A stretch of DNA of 64,000 nucleotides, taken from contig NZ_VBSE01000041.1 in the NCBI RefSeq assembly GCF_005930975.1, positions 1 through 64,000 of the forward strand, given 5' to 3'. This document shows, piece after piece, positions 1 to 8,682 of this stretch. How positions within the stretch are numbered: the stretch's first letter is position 1; every line of letters begins with the position of its first letter. The notes under the pieces were generated by a model. That model searched no databases. It was not told the origin of the DNA and saw only the letters and a list, made by a program, of their open reading frames with translations. The stretch comes from Apilactobacillus kunkeei. GTDB taxonomy: Bacteria > Bacillota > Bacilli > Lactobacillales > Lactobacillaceae. A program made the translations under genes and the position numbers.

Positions 1-62
1 GGGATTCGAACCCGCGACCCCCACCATGGCAAGGTGATGTTCTACCACTGAACTACTTCCGC
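1..62 (-). tRNA. tRNA-Gly (GCC), 3' end cut by window edge
   Basis: Read on the minus strand, this has a GCGGAAG acceptor 5' strand, a D-loop TTCAGTGGT, an anticodon loop with GCC, and a T-loop GGTTCGAATCC. The last bases of the 3' acceptor strand lie outside the window. It is the most downstream visible member of a minus-strand tRNA cluster. Confidence 0.93.
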
Positions 63-66
63 ATAA

Positions 67-140
67 TGCCGACTAGATGATTCGAACACCCGACCTCTTC
101 ATTACTAGTGAAGCGCTCTAGCCAACTGAGCTAAGTCGGC
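67..140 (-). tRNA. tRNA-Thr (AGU)
   Basis: A full cloverleaf is visible on the minus strand: acceptor GCCGACT/AGTCGGC, anticodon stem CTTCA/TGAAG with loop CTAGTAA giving anticodon AGT, and T-loop GTTCGAATC. Only four bases separate it from tRNA-Gly, so the two are co-transcribed. An A34 threonine tRNA is expected in lactobacilli. Confidence 0.93.
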
Positions 141-161
141 AGCAATTATGCAAATTGCAAA

Positions 162-245
162 TGCGGGCGAAGGGATTCGAACCCCCACTTCCATAAGGAA
201 ACTAGAACCTAAATCTAGCGCGTCTGCCAGTTCCGCCACGCCCGC
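162..245 (-). tRNA. tRNA-Leu (UAG)
   Basis: This is a class II tRNA of 84 nt with a long variable arm. The acceptor is GCGGGCG/CGCCCGC, the anticodon stem CTAGA/TCTAG, and the loop TTTAGGT gives anticodon TAG. Confidence 0.93.
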
Positions 246-280
246 ATGGTTATATTAAAATGTATATGGCATAGAGCCAA

Positions 281-353
281 TGAGCCGTGGCAGGTTCGAA
301 CTGCCGACCCTCTGATTAAAAGTCAGATGCTCTACCGGCTGAGCTAACGGCTC
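281..353 (-). tRNA. tRNA-Lys (UUU)
   Basis: The acceptor is GAGCCGT/ACGGCTC, and the anticodon stem CTGA/TCAG encloses loop CTTTTAA with anticodon TTT. The T-loop is AGTTCGAAC. It is 73 nt and follows tRNA-Val by three bases. Confidence 0.93.
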
Positions 354-356
354 ATA

Positions 357-429
357 TGGAGGATACAGGGCTCGAACCTGTGACCTCCTGCTTGTAAGGC
401 AGATGCTCTCCCAACTGAGCTAATCCTCC
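357..429 (-). tRNA. tRNA-Val (UAC)
   Basis: The acceptor is GGAGGAT/ATCCTCC, the anticodon loop CTTACAA gives TAC, and the T-loop is GGTTCGAGC. This is the first tRNA of the visible minus-strand cluster. The AT-rich 430-616 stretch upstream should hold the cluster promoter. Confidence 0.93.
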
Positions 430-616
430 ATGAGGTCTTCAAGTTATCTCTTAGCAAGACAACTATTTAATAATATCATTTCTTTCAATCACTGTCAACG
501 ATAAATTTTAATTAATTGTTGATATGACTTACTTCTGAGCCGTTTCCTTTAACTCAACAAAAAATATTATATCTAAATTTATGGTGTCTGTCTACCCTTT
601 TTTTGAAAAAAATAAA

Positions 617-643
617 AAAGCGATAATCAATGATTATCGCTTT
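617..643 (-). terminator. Intrinsic terminator of serS
   Basis: On the minus strand, AAAGCGATAATCA pairs with TGATTATCGCTTT and is followed by a U-rich tract. It lies 17 bases after the serS stop. Confidence 0.85.
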
Positions 644-659
644 ATTGAAAACTATTTAA

Positions 660-1943
660 TTAATCTTCTTTTGTAATTTTGGTTCTACCACCCATGTATG
701 GTTGTAATACTTCTGGAATATTGATTGATCCATCTTTATTTTGGAAGTTCTCTAAAATAGCAGCTACGGTTCTACCAACAGCTAAACCAGATCCATTTAA
801 GGTATGAACATATTGTAGTTTACCATTTTCATCCCTGTATTGAATGTGTGCACGACGTGCTTGGAAATCAGTTGTGTTTGAACAACTTGAGATTTCACGG
901 TAACGACCTTGTGCTGGCATCCATACTTCGATGTCATGAGTCATAGCTGCCGTAAAACTCATGTCGCTAGTAGTTAGTGTAATTACGTGGTAAGGAATAC
1001 CTAACATTTTCAATAAGTCTTCAGCGTGAGCAGTAATGCTCTCTAGGGCATCCCATGATTGTTCAGGCTTAGTGAATTGAACCATTTCTACCTTATTGAA
1101 TTGATGTAAACGAATTAGACCTCTGGTATCTCTTCCGGCACTACCGGCTTCTGATCTAAATGCTGGTGATAATGCAGTGAACTTAACAGGTAATTTGTCT
1201 GCGTCCATTACTTCATCTCTATAGTAGTTTACCAATGGAACTTCGGCAGTAGGAATCATTGTTAAATCACTATCAGCAATTTCGAAACCGGCCTTTGTTT
1301 CCTTAAACTTAGGGAATTGACCAGTACCAAACATTGATGCTGAGTTCACCATGTATGGTGGCAATACTTCTTTGTAACCAGCCTTAGCGTTTTGATCTAA
1401 GTAAAAGTTGTAGATGGCACGTTCTAATTGTGCACCTGCACCCATGTAGTAGACAAAACGACTACCGGCAACCTTAGCACTTGCTTCGAAATCTAAAATT
1501 CCTAGTTTTTCACCTAGGTCCCAGTGATGTTTTGGTTCAAAATCAAATTTACGAGGTTCCCCGTATTTTCTTAGTTCAACAGCACCTTCTTCGGTTAAAC
1601 TAACTGGAACATCATCAGCTGGAATGTTTGGCAAGTGGGCAGCCAAGTCTTTTTGATCTTGTTCAACTTTTTCAAGTTGTTCATCTAATTCCTTAACTTC
1701 CTTACCTACTTGTTGCATTTCAGCAATTGCATCAGAAGCGTCTTCCTTATTACGCTTTGCTTCGGCAATTTTCTTTGATACATCGTTCTTTTTTGCTTTT
1801 AATCCTTCACTTTTTACGATTAGTTCACGACGCTTTTCATCGTAACCTAAAAGTTCATCGATTGTTTCAGATTTGATATTTCTAGTGGCTAACTTTTCCT
1901 TTACCCAGTCAGCGTTTTGACGAATCATTTTCATATCTAACAT
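660..1943 (-). CDS. serS: Seryl-tRNA synthetase
   Basis: Class II aminoacyl-tRNA synthetase that charges tRNA-Ser in the cytoplasm. The product is 427 aa, the usual size. Residues about 30-100 form the charged coiled-coil arm that grips the tRNA long variable arm. Motif 2 is visible as [21 protein letters not shown], and motif 3 as [16 protein letters not shown] near residues 384-399. I chose ATG at 1943 because GGAGGT stands 7 bases upstream. The reading frame stays open further upstream, but that extension would be translated through the T-box terminator hairpin and encodes nothing family-like. Expression is controlled by the upstream T-box, and the gene has its own terminator at 617-643. 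Confidence 0.97.
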   Translation of the reverse strand: MLDMKMIRQNADWVKEKLATRNIKSETIDELLGYDEKRRELIVKSEGLKAKKNDVSKKIAEAKRNKEDASDAIAEMQQVGKEVKELDEQLEKVEQDQKDLAAHLPNIPADDVPVSLTEEGAVELRKYGEPRKFDFEPKHHWDLGEKLGILDFEASAKVAGSRFVYYMGAGAQLERAIYNFYLDQNAKAGYKEVLPPYMVNSASMFGTGQFPKFKETKAGFEIADSDLTMIPTAEVPLVNYYRDEVMDADKLPVKFTALSPAFRSEAGSAGRDTRGLIRLHQFNKVEMVQFTKPEQSWDALESITAHAEDLLKMLGIPYHVITLTTSDMSFTAAMTHDIEVWMPAQGRYREISSCSNTTDFQARRAHIQYRDENGKLQYVHTLNGSGLAVGRTVAAILENFQNKDGSINIPEVLQPYMGGRTKITKED

Positions 1944-1969
1944 AGTAAATACCTCCAATTTTACAAATA

Positions 1970-2190
1970 AAAAGAAGACCTCCATCCATTGGGACGAAGG
2001 TCTTCTTTTCGCGGTACCACCCAAGTTCTTAGCACATGCTAAACACTCGTTTGGAGATAACGGTCACCTACCGTGTAGCATTACCTACCCGCTTTTCGTA
2101 TGCCGGAATTTCGACTTGCAATTCACACCAACCATTGCATCTCTTTGTTGTCTACTTAAAACATACCTTGCGTTTATTTGTTGACTCAAT
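1970..2190 (-). promoter_or_regulatory. T-box riboswitch of serS
   Basis: On the minus strand the T-box core GGGTGGTACCGCG lies at 2010-2022, followed directly by a terminator hairpin (AAGAAGACC ... GGTCTTCTTTTT, about 1971-2009). Stem I occupies roughly 2060-2190. A TATAAT -10 box at 2194-2199 precedes it. By family knowledge, uncharged tRNA pairs its NCCA end with the T-box bulge and prevents termination. The serS context implies tRNA-Ser; I did not assign the specifier codon. Confidence 0.92.
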
Positions 2191-2217
2191 AATATTATAA
2201 AAAAATGTGATTAGCAA

Positions 2218-2859
2218 CTATTTTAAGCTCAATTCAGCAATTTTTTCATCAATTTGTTTTAAAACAGCTGATAAATCTTCATCATTTTCGATAAAATCGA
2301 ACTTATCACCGTCAATTTGCATCTTTGGAGATAAATTATAGTTATCATACCAATCATTATATCGACTATTTAAATCTTGGTAATAGTTATAAAGTTCCGG
2401 ATCTTTATCCACTTGTTCATAACTTCTTCCACGTTTCTTGATTCGTTTTAACATAGTATCAAATGAAATATTGATGTGGATTAATAAATCAGGGTTCTTT
2501 TGGTTCAAAGAACCAGGAATTTCTTCCATCATATTTTCCAGCAATGAATCATAGATATCAGCTTCAGTTGAAGTAGCACGTTTCATATCAGCATTTAATC
2601 TAAATAGTAATGAATCTTCGTAGATAGAGCGGTCCATAACACTTAATTTTTCGTTATGAGCCTTTTCAATATTGTTTAAACGGGTATTTAAGAAGTAAAT
2701 TTGCAACAAGAATGCATACTTCTTGGGATCCTTGTAAAACAATGGAAGAATTTCGTTATCGTCCACTGATTCGTAATATCCAGTTGAATCAAGATGAGCA
2801 GATAGAATTTTAGTTAAAGAGGTTTTTCCGGCTCCAATCGTTCCAGCAAGTACTATCAT
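2218..2859 (-). CDS. Deoxynucleoside kinase (dAK/dGK family)
   Basis: Phosphorylates deoxyribonucleosides to the 5'-monophosphate for nucleotide salvage. The product is 213 aa. The P-loop GTIGAGKT is at residues 7-14, the DRSIYED motif (DRS-type substrate and Mg site) near residue 76, and a lid-like RGRSYEQ segment in the C-terminal third. Lactobacilli salvage deoxynucleosides with paired dAK/dGK enzymes of this family, but only one copy is visible here, so the base preference is open. The start ATG has AAGGAG 6 bases upstream. The 3' end nearly abuts the promoter of the serS T-box. Confidence 0.88.
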   Translation of the reverse strand: MIVLAGTIGAGKTSLTKILSAHLDSTGYYESVDDNEILPLFYKDPKKYAFLLQIYFLNTRLNNIEKAHNEKLSVMDRSIYEDSLLFRLNADMKRATSTEADIYDSLLENMMEEIPGSLNQKNPDLLIHINISFDTMLKRIKKRGRSYEQVDKDPELYNYYQDLNSRYNDWYDNYNLSPKMQIDGDKFDFIENDEDLSAVLKQIDEKIAELSLK

Positions 2860-2941
2860 AATAATCTCCTTAATATCGTTTTCTAGTATACTATTCTAAT
2901 ACATTCCGTTCGTTTTGAATATGAATAAATTAATTGTAAAC

Positions 2942-2972
2942 AAAAAAGATGCCGCTAAAACAGCATCTTTTC
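2942..2972 (-). terminator. Terminator of the lysine permease gene
   Basis: Minus-strand hairpin AAAGATGC/GCATCTTT followed by a T run. It starts 5 bases after the lysP stop. Confidence 0.85.
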
Positions 2973-2976
2973 TAAA

Positions 2977-4434
2977 TTATTTTTCTTCGTCATTCAAATC
3001 AGAAGGAGAGACATCGACTTCATCTAGAGGGATTAGATGTGTCTTGTTCTTAATCTTGTAACCAATGTATAAAATCAATACAAGCGGTACTGAGATATAA
3101 GTAATTCCAATTTGTTCCCAATCCCAGTTAGCAAATGAAGTTACGTTTTGACCACAAATAACTAGGATACATAAAATTAAAGTAATGATTGGTCCAATTG
3201 GGAACCACGTAGCGTGATACTTTAATTCATCAACTGAGTGACCTTGCTTGATAAAAGCTCTTCTGAAACGGTAATGAGATAAAGCAATTCCAACCCAAGC
3301 GATAAATCCAGTAAGACCAGACGCAGCAACTAACCATAGGTAAATTTTTGGGCCTTCGATACTTGTAATGAAAGTAAGTAAGGCAACAACAGTGGTAACA
3401 GCTAAAGCACCCACAGGAATACCACGACGGTTAGTCTTACCCATAGCCTTAGGAGCAAATCCTTGATGAGCCATTGAATAAAGCATTCTAGTTGATGCGT
3501 ACATCCCTGAGTTAGCAGATGAGATAACTGAGGTTAAGATAACCGCATTCATAACAGATGCAGCTGCTGCTAAACCAGCACGCTTGAATACGATTGTAAA
3601 TGGACTAATTGCAACATCGGTAGCACTTGAACCTAATAAATCAGGACTAGTATATGGAATAATTGCACCAATTATGAAGATTGCTAAAATGTAAAATAAA
3701 ATGATTCTCCAGAAAACATCCTTGATAGCACGTGGAACAGCTTCTCTTGGGTTATCTGATTCACCAGCAGTAATTCCGACCAATTCAGTTCCTTGGAATG
3801 AGAAACCAGCAACTACGAATACCGCTAAAATCATCGGAATACCACCAACGAATGGTGCTTGCTTGTATGTGAAATTAGATAAACCAATGTAGTGGCCACC
3901 CATGATACCAAAAATGGTTAAAACACCTACAGCTAGGAAGATAAAGATTGTAATAACCTTAATCAATGACATCCAGAATTCTGTTTCACCAAATGACTTA
4001 ACTGATAATGCGTTTACACATAGTATTAAAGCCAAAGTAATTGCACTAAAAATCCAACCCGGCATGTGTGGTAACCAGAACTTCATTACTAAAGCTGCTG
4101 TTGAGATATCAACGGCAACGGTAATGGCCCAGTTGAACCAGTAGTTCCAACCCATGGCAAAACCAAGAGCTGGATCGACATACTTGCCTGCGTATGCCGC
4201 AAAAGAACCCGAAATAGGTGTGTTGGTTGCCATTTCACCTAGACTGGTCATTAAAAAGTAAACCATTAGTCCCATTAATAAGTAAGCAACTAATGCTCCA
4301 CCAGGTCCAGCTTGACTAATAACTGAACCAGAGGCGACGAATAGACCGGTACCGATTGAACCACCTAGGGCAATCATAGAAACGTGTCTGGTCTTTAGGC
4401 CTCTCTTTACATGATTATTTGAGTTGTCACTCAT
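2977..4434 (-). CDS. lysP: Lysine-specific amino-acid permease (APC family, LysP-like)
   Basis: Proton-coupled amino-acid importer in the cytoplasmic membrane. The product is 485 aa with about 12 hydrophobic segments. The amino-acid/polyamine/organocation signature GGSIGTGLF is at residues 24-32 in TM1, and the loop PREAVPRAIKDVFWRI is typical of the amino-acid transporter branch. The substrate is inferred from the lysine riboswitch directly upstream, which fits the LysP resemblance. The start ATG has GAGGGTG upstream. It is transcribed alone, with its own promoter (4727-4755) and terminator. Confidence 0.92.
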   Translation of the reverse strand: MSDNSNNHVKRGLKTRHVSMIALGGSIGTGLFVASGSVISQAGPGGALVAYLLMGLMVYFLMTSLGEMATNTPISGSFAAYAGKYVDPALGFAMGWNYWFNWAITVAVDISTAALVMKFWLPHMPGWIFSAITLALILCVNALSVKSFGETEFWMSLIKVITIFIFLAVGVLTIFGIMGGHYIGLSNFTYKQAPFVGGIPMILAVFVVAGFSFQGTELVGITAGESDNPREAVPRAIKDVFWRIILFYILAIFIIGAIIPYTSPDLLGSSATDVAISPFTIVFKRAGLAAAASVMNAVILTSVISSANSGMYASTRMLYSMAHQGFAPKAMGKTNRRGIPVGALAVTTVVALLTFITSIEGPKIYLWLVAASGLTGFIAWVGIALSHYRFRRAFIKQGHSVDELKYHATWFPIGPIITLILCILVICGQNVTSFANWDWEQIGITYISVPLVLILYIGYKIKNKTHLIPLDEVDVSPSDLNDEEK

Positions 4435-4482
4435 GATTTATTCACCCTCTATAAATATTTCTAAGAGGTGCCGATAATAACT

Positions 4483-4720
4483 AAAAAAGTCTCTTCCTGT
4501 AAACACAAGAAGAGACCATAATAATTTCTTTTAATTATTGATCACAAAGCACTCCGTGGAATTAACCACGACAGTCTCTAGCCTATTAAGCTAGAACCCA
4601 ACAGACTCGTTTAATAAAGGAAACGGTCGTTTCGGCAGACATCCCCTTTCACTATCAATCATAGTCGCCCTATCGACTCATGATAGCTACTTTTGTCAGC
4701 TGCGCCTCTTCTTAGATTTC
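4483..4720 (-). promoter_or_regulatory. Lysine riboswitch (L box) with terminator
   Basis: On the minus strand the leader shows the conserved L-box blocks: AGAGGCGCAGCTGAC with AGTAGC, then AAAGGGGATGTCTGCCGAAA, then CTGTTGGGT. A terminator hairpin GGTCTCTTC ... GAAGAGACTTTTTT occupies 4483-4517, just before lysP. By family knowledge, lysine binding favours the terminator, so uptake is shut off when lysine is plentiful. Confidence 0.93.
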
Positions 4721-4726
4721 TACAAT

Positions 4727-4755
4727 ATTATATATTAATGTCTTGAAGATTACAA
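4727..4755 (-). promoter_or_regulatory. Promoter of the lysine riboswitch/lysP unit
   Basis: Minus-strand TTGTAA (4750-4755) and TATAAT (4727-4732) are separated by 17 bases. The -35 box ends three bases from the stop codon of the upstream acetyltransferase gene. Confidence 0.7.
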
Positions 4756-4757
4756 TA

Positions 4758-5261
4758 CTATTTTACTTTCCTTTCGAAAACTAAATTCTCGTCGTATTCA
4801 TCCACCTGTGCAAAACCTAAACTGTGTAAAACTTTTTGTGAAGGTACATTGTGTGCTTCAACCGTTGCCTCAACTATTTTTATAGGTGCTTTTAGATTAT
4901 CGACCACATATCCTAATGCATAGGTCATATATCCACGCTGTTGATAACTTGTGTTAATAAAATAGCCTAATTCGATATTTTCATAATCAGGTTCAAAGTT
5001 ATCCCCAATTTCGGGAAATAAATTAATAATCCCAATTAGTTTTCCACTGTTGATAAGTCTAATTGCATAGGTTTTATTAGTATCATTTTCGGATTCAAAC
5101 AACATATGAGCCTTCTTTTCATCGTTAACTGGCTCAAAACCAGTCTTCTTAGCTAGTTGTTCATCGCGCATCATTTCATAATAGTCTTCAAAGTCATCTG
5201 TACGTAACTCGGTTACTTCCACTTCTTTTTCAGGTAAATTGTTCTTTTTATCCACAATCAT
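4758..5261 (-). CDS. GNAT-family N-acetyltransferase (RimJ/RimL-like)
   Basis: The product is 167 aa. It shows the GNAT core: a strand with IELGYFI, then the acetyl-CoA pyrophosphate-binding loop YQQRGYMTYAL (Q-x-x-G-x/A type), then EATVEAHNVPSQKVLHSLGF, the typical N-x-x-S-x-x-x-L-x-x-x-G-F end of the fold. It would transfer an acetyl group from acetyl-CoA to an amine. The substrate (a ribosomal protein N-terminus, antibiotic or metabolite) cannot be told. The start ATG has AAGGAG upstream. It stands alone and is divergent from the hydrolase at 5311. Confidence 0.85.
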   Translation of the reverse strand: MIVDKKNNLPEKEVEVTELRTDDFEDYYEMMRDEQLAKKTGFEPVNDEKKAHMLFESENDTNKTYAIRLINSGKLIGIINLFPEIGDNFEPDYENIELGYFINTSYQQRGYMTYALGYVVDNLKAPIKIVEATVEAHNVPSQKVLHSLGFAQVDEYDENLVFERKVK

Positions 5262-5310
5262 TATCTCCTTGCGTTAAAATGTATGTAAAACATATTTGAG
5301 AGGTGCTTAT

Positions 5311-6120
5311 ATGAGAATCATCAGAGAATCGATTCGTCAAAACTCAAACGCTTTTCTTCAAGGATATCTTAAATCTGCAGATGTGCAAACTAATCAATAC
5401 AAATACCCCGCCGTAATCGTAGTCCCCGGTGGATCTTATACCCATATTTCACTCCACCAAGCAGAAAGTTTCGCATTGAATTTCAGTTCCAACGGTTATC
5501 AAAGTTTTTACCTAAGATACACATTTGAACAAGAAGCAATGCCACTAATGCCAAATCCACTAGAAGAATTGGCCAACAGTATCAAGTACATTCGTGAACA
5601 TGCCAACGAATTTAATATTGATGAAAACCGGATTACAATTGCCGGATTCTCCATTGGTGGCCATATCTGCAGTCTATATAACGACTTTTATCACACCGAT
5701 TGGATGCAAGAACTAGCTGGCGTTGATAACGCAGATATTTTAAAACCAAACGCAGTTATCTTAAGCTATCCTGTGACTAACTTAACCTATGGTTTTCCCA
5801 AGGATAAGGAAAGTATCCTAAACTGGATATCAAACGACCAACAAATTGCTGCCGACGAACACGTTTCCAATAAAAACATGCCAACATTTATATGGCATAC
5901 TGCTGACGATCCATTCGTTCCTGTGGAGAATGCACTTAAGTATTCCATCAAACTAAACGAATATAACGTGGATAACGAACTACACATTTTTCACCACGGT
6001 CCTCACGGAATGGGACTCGCCAATAACATCACATCCTGGAACGAAGATTCAAGCAACGTCCGCGTTGCTAAATGGTTTGATTTAGCCATTACCTGGTTAG
6101 ATGAAATCTGGCAAAAATAA
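5311..6120 (+). CDS. Alpha/beta-hydrolase, esterase of the acetylxylan-esterase-like group
   Basis: Predicted cytoplasmic serine esterase of 269 aa with no signal peptide. The oxyanion-hole segment VVPGGSY is near residues 37-43, the nucleophile is S114 in GFSIGG, the acid is D199 or D200 in TADDPF, and the base is H232 in GPHGMG. The layout matches small carbohydrate or xenobiotic deacetylases, but the substrate is unknown. I chose ATG at 5311 with GAGAGG 8 bases upstream; a TTG five codons earlier overlaps that ribosome binding site. It ends in a shared terminator. Confidence 0.82.
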   Translation: MRIIRESIRQNSNAFLQGYLKSADVQTNQYKYPAVIVVPGGSYTHISLHQAESFALNFSSNGYQSFYLRYTFEQEAMPLMPNPLEELANSIKYIREHANEFNIDENRITIAGFSIGGHICSLYNDFYHTDWMQELAGVDNADILKPNAVILSYPVTNLTYGFPKDKESILNWISNDQQIAADEHVSNKNMPTFIWHTADDPFVPVENALKYSIKLNEYNVDNELHIFHHGPHGMGLANNITSWNEDSSNVRVAKWFDLAITWLDEIWQK

Positions 6121-6150
6121 AAGAACTGATGAAATTCATCAGTTCTTTTT
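6119..6150. terminator. Bidirectional terminator
   Basis: AAGAACTGATGAA/TTCATCAGTTCTT with A and T runs on both sides, placed between convergent genes. Confidence 0.85.
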
Positions 6151-6152
6151 TA

Positions 6153-6821
6153 TTATAGGTATGAGTGTAAAACCGGGCGCCAGTGTTGTTTTAATCTTGG
6201 CGCATATCTTACATATAACATTTCTGATACTTGTAACCATGTGTAACCAATGATTACAGCACCAACAGTGTCTGTTGGGAAGTGAGCATTTAGATAGATT
6301 CTAGATACCATTACCAATAGCACAAAAAGAAATGTTAATACATATAGTAATCTTCTGATTAAGCTACTTTGGATATGTGGAAGAATGACAATCCATACAA
6401 CCGCAACGACAATGAAGATACCTAATACGTGACCACTTGGGAAACTAAATCCAGTATCAGAAGCGCTGTGAAATACTGGTCGATCACGTCTAACAATATT
6501 CTTGACGATGAATCCAATTACGTCAGCACCAGCTAATGTAAAGATTCCCCATAAAGCTTGAAGCTTAAATTTGAATCCCCACATGAAGAATGCCAAAATG
6601 AAAATCCAAATGATATCCATCTTTGGACTAGCTAAAGTGGTGGCTAAGTGCATGATTGTGTCTTTGAATCCGCCAGTATTTTTTTGGATTTGACCGATAA
6701 AAATTGAGTCAAGAAATCTTAAATATCCAGAGTCAATCATTACCGATGCAGTAACAAATAATGATAAAACTAACCCAACGAAAAATCTAATGCCGCGGGT
6801 GTAATCCTTATCGATGATCAT
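6153..6821 (-). CDS. PAP2-family membrane phosphatase (PgpB/undecaprenyl-pyrophosphate phosphatase type)
   Basis: A 222-aa protein with about six membrane segments. All three phosphatase signatures are present: KNIVRRDRP (K-x6-RP), FPSGH (PSGH), and SRIYLNAHFPTD (SR-x5-H-x3-D). By family it dephosphorylates a lipid phosphate at the outer membrane face, such as undecaprenyl pyrophosphate for cell-wall lipid recycling or phosphatidylglycerol phosphate. The sequence does not separate these. GGAGG stands 11 bases before the ATG, a rather long spacing. Confidence 0.88.
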   Translation of the reverse strand: MIIDKDYTRGIRFFVGLVLSLFVTASVMIDSGYLRFLDSIFIGQIQKNTGGFKDTIMHLATTLASPKMDIIWIFILAFFMWGFKFKLQALWGIFTLAGADVIGFIVKNIVRRDRPVFHSASDTGFSFPSGHVLGIFIVVAVVWIVILPHIQSSLIRRLLYVLTFLFVLLVMVSRIYLNAHFPTDTVGAVIIGYTWLQVSEMLYVRYAPRLKQHWRPVLHSYL

Positions 6822-6976
6822 AATGCATCGATCCTCCTAATCACTTTTTAATGCCATTATACCACAGCTAATGCTATTCTTAAGGGTATTTTCTAATTTT
6901 AAAACTTGGAAGTAGTGCAATGAAACTAATAATTGTTATAATATTAAGTAATTTATAATTTTAGGAGGAGCAACAA

Positions 6977-7810
6977 ATGATTGAAACAGTCATTCTAATG
7001 ATTGTCATCGGTGTCTTAGCTGGTATCGGTGGCGCTGTCCTAGGATTGGGTGGTGGAATTATCGTCACCCCCGTCCTAACACTTTTCTTCCATTTAGATA
7101 TTAAATACGCTATAGGAGCCAGTATCGTTGTGGTTATCGCAACTAGTTCTGGATCAACTATCGCTTATCTAAAAGATGAAGTCTTAAACTTACGTGTTGC
7201 AATGTTTTTAGAAATTGCCACTACCATTGGTGCACTATCTGGGGCCTTACTTACAGGAATTCTAGAGCCTAAATACCTTTACATACTATTTGGACTATTA
7301 CTACTATTCTCCGCATTTAACATGGTCAAGAAATTATTGAACAAAAACAAGTCCAATCTAAGCACCAAAGATGATAAATTAGCTGAAAAACTACGTCTTA
7401 ACTCAAGTTACTATGACAAAGCTGAAAAGAAGCAAATCGACTACAAAGTGGAAAATATCCCAGGTGGACTATCTGTAATGTTTGGTGCCGGTCTTGCCTC
7501 TGGTTTACTAGGAATTGGTTCAGGTGCTTTTAAGGTTATCGCAATGGATACCTTCATGAAGATGCCTTTAAAGCCATCCAGTGCAACTAGTAACCTAATG
7601 ATGGGAGTTACCGCTGCTGCTTCAGCAACTGTCTACTTCTTCAACGGTTCAATCTTGCCACAAGTTGCCGTGCCATTAGCATTGGGAATTCTAGTTGGTG
7701 CTACAATCGGTTCTCGCATCATGCAAGTTCTTCCTGCTAGATGGATTCGTATTATCTTTGTCCCTATCATGTTTTACATTGCCTGTAGCATGTTATACAA
7801 AGGATTCTAG
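6977..7810 (+). CDS. TauE/SafE-family membrane transporter
   Basis: A 277-aa membrane protein with two related halves, each opening with a Gly-rich helix (GIGGAVLGLGGGIIVTPVL near residue 15; FGAGLASGLLGIGSGAFKV near residue 170). This duplicated pattern defines the TauE/SafE (DUF81) family, which exports sulfite, sulfoacetate or other organic anions. The substrate is not known here. A charged cytoplasmic loop of about 45 residues joins the halves. ATG follows TTAGGAGGAGC, and a TATAAT -10 box sits at 6937-6942. The next gene is 11 bases downstream and co-transcribed. Confidence 0.87.
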   Translation: MIETVILMIVIGVLAGIGGAVLGLGGGIIVTPVLTLFFHLDIKYAIGASIVVVIATSSGSTIAYLKDEVLNLRVAMFLEIATTIGALSGALLTGILEPKYLYILFGLLLLFSAFNMVKKLLNKNKSNLSTKDDKLAEKLRLNSSYYDKAEKKQIDYKVENIPGGLSVMFGAGLASGLLGIGSGAFKVIAMDTFMKMPLKPSSATSNLMMGVTAAASATVYFFNGSILPQVAVPLALGILVGATIGSRIMQVLPARWIRIIFVPIMFYIACSMLYKGF

Positions 7811-7821
7811 GAGGTTAGATC

Positions 7822-8190
7822 ATGAATACACAACAACCAGCAACTAAAGAAGAAATGAATCGTATCGAATTAGTTATCGGAAAAATTTTACGTGTCGGTG
7901 TTGTCATCTCAGCTACCATCATGATTATTGGTCTTTTATTACTTTTAATCACTGGTAAATCTGGATATGCTCACGACGCCTTTCCAACTACTTTTAAGGC
8001 AATCTTTAGTGGAATTGCTACATTGAAACCATACGCGATTATGATGTTTGGAATCTTCTGCCTAATCCTTACCCCTGTGTTACGAGTAATCGTATCAATT
8101 TATTCCTTTTACAAAGAAAAGGATATGCTATACGTTTGGATTACTACATTCGTTCTAGTCGTTTTAATCATTAGTTTCTTCTTCGGATAA
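7822..8190 (+). CDS. DUF1634 membrane protein, TauE/SafE partner
   Basis: A 122-aa protein with three predicted membrane helices (about residues 25-47, 70-92 and 100-121). DUF1634 proteins are regularly encoded right behind a TauE/SafE transporter, as here, which suggests an accessory subunit. That role is inferred from neighbourhood only. It has a GGAGGTT site 9 bases upstream of the ATG and ends in the terminator at 8201-8232. Confidence 0.8.
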   Translation: MNTQQPATKEEMNRIELVIGKILRVGVVISATIMIIGLLLLLITGKSGYAHDAFPTTFKAIFSGIATLKPYAIMMFGIFCLILTPVLRVIVSIYSFYKEKDMLYVWITTFVLVVLIISFFFG

Positions 8191-8200
8191 AATGCAAAAT

Positions 8201-8232
8201 AAAAAGCAACGAGTTTATCTCGTTGCTTTTTT
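8201..8232. terminator. Bidirectional terminator overlapping a gene end
   Basis: AAAAAGCAACGAG/CTCGTTGCTTTTT. On the minus strand the last codons of the gene ending at 8215 (K-K-A-T-R, stop) form one arm of the stem, and the stop codon lies in the loop. Confidence 0.85.
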
Positions 8233-8676
8233 TGTTCTCAAATATGTTTTAAATCTTAAGTATAGTTGGTTTAGAAATTCTGCAAATAGAAAACCTGACG
8301 CGATTCCACCAGCAATGAAGATGACTTGAATCAAGTTTGACTTAGCTAAAGCATAGTTTCCAATCGCTAAACACTTCATAACTTGGTAAGCCTGTCCTCC
8401 AGGAACTAACGGTACCAATGCTGGAATATTAAAGATAATTACCGGCATTTTTTTATATCTAGATGCAAAGATACTCAATATTCCAACTGTAAAAGTTCCT
8501 AAAATATCGGCAGCTAAATATCCACCCATATGAATATTAACGATATGAAAAACTAACCAGCCAATTAAACTAACCAATCCGGACATGTTCAATGCTTTTC
8601 TAGGTAGATTAATTAATAAACCAAATCCAATGGTGGCGAAATAAACGCACACACTATATACAATTACGGTTACCAA
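8215..8676 (-). CDS. Threonine/serine exporter, ThrE C-terminal part (DUF3815)
   Basis: A 153-aa membrane protein with about four or five helices and the motif PALVPLVPGGQAYQVM, typical of the C-terminal half of ThrE. In many Firmicutes ThrE is split into two proteins, and the N-terminal half is the next gene upstream. Together they would export threonine and serine by proton antiport. Translation starts at TTG (8676) with GGGGTGAT 5 bases upstream; that site overlaps the stop codon of the upstream gene, so the two are translationally coupled. Confidence 0.85.
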   Translation of the reverse strand: MVTVIVYSVCVYFATIGFGLLINLPRKALNMSGLVSLIGWLVFHIVNIHMGGYLAADILGTFTVGILSIFASRYKKMPVIIFNIPALVPLVPGGQAYQVMKCLAIGNYALAKSNLIQVIFIAGGIASGFLFAEFLNQLYLRFKTYLRTKKATR

Positions 8677-8682
8677 TATAAA

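Noticed and set aside
1944-2024. N-terminal extension of serS by 27 codons
   Set aside because: It would be translated through the T-box terminator and core; a strong ribosome binding site supports ATG 1943.
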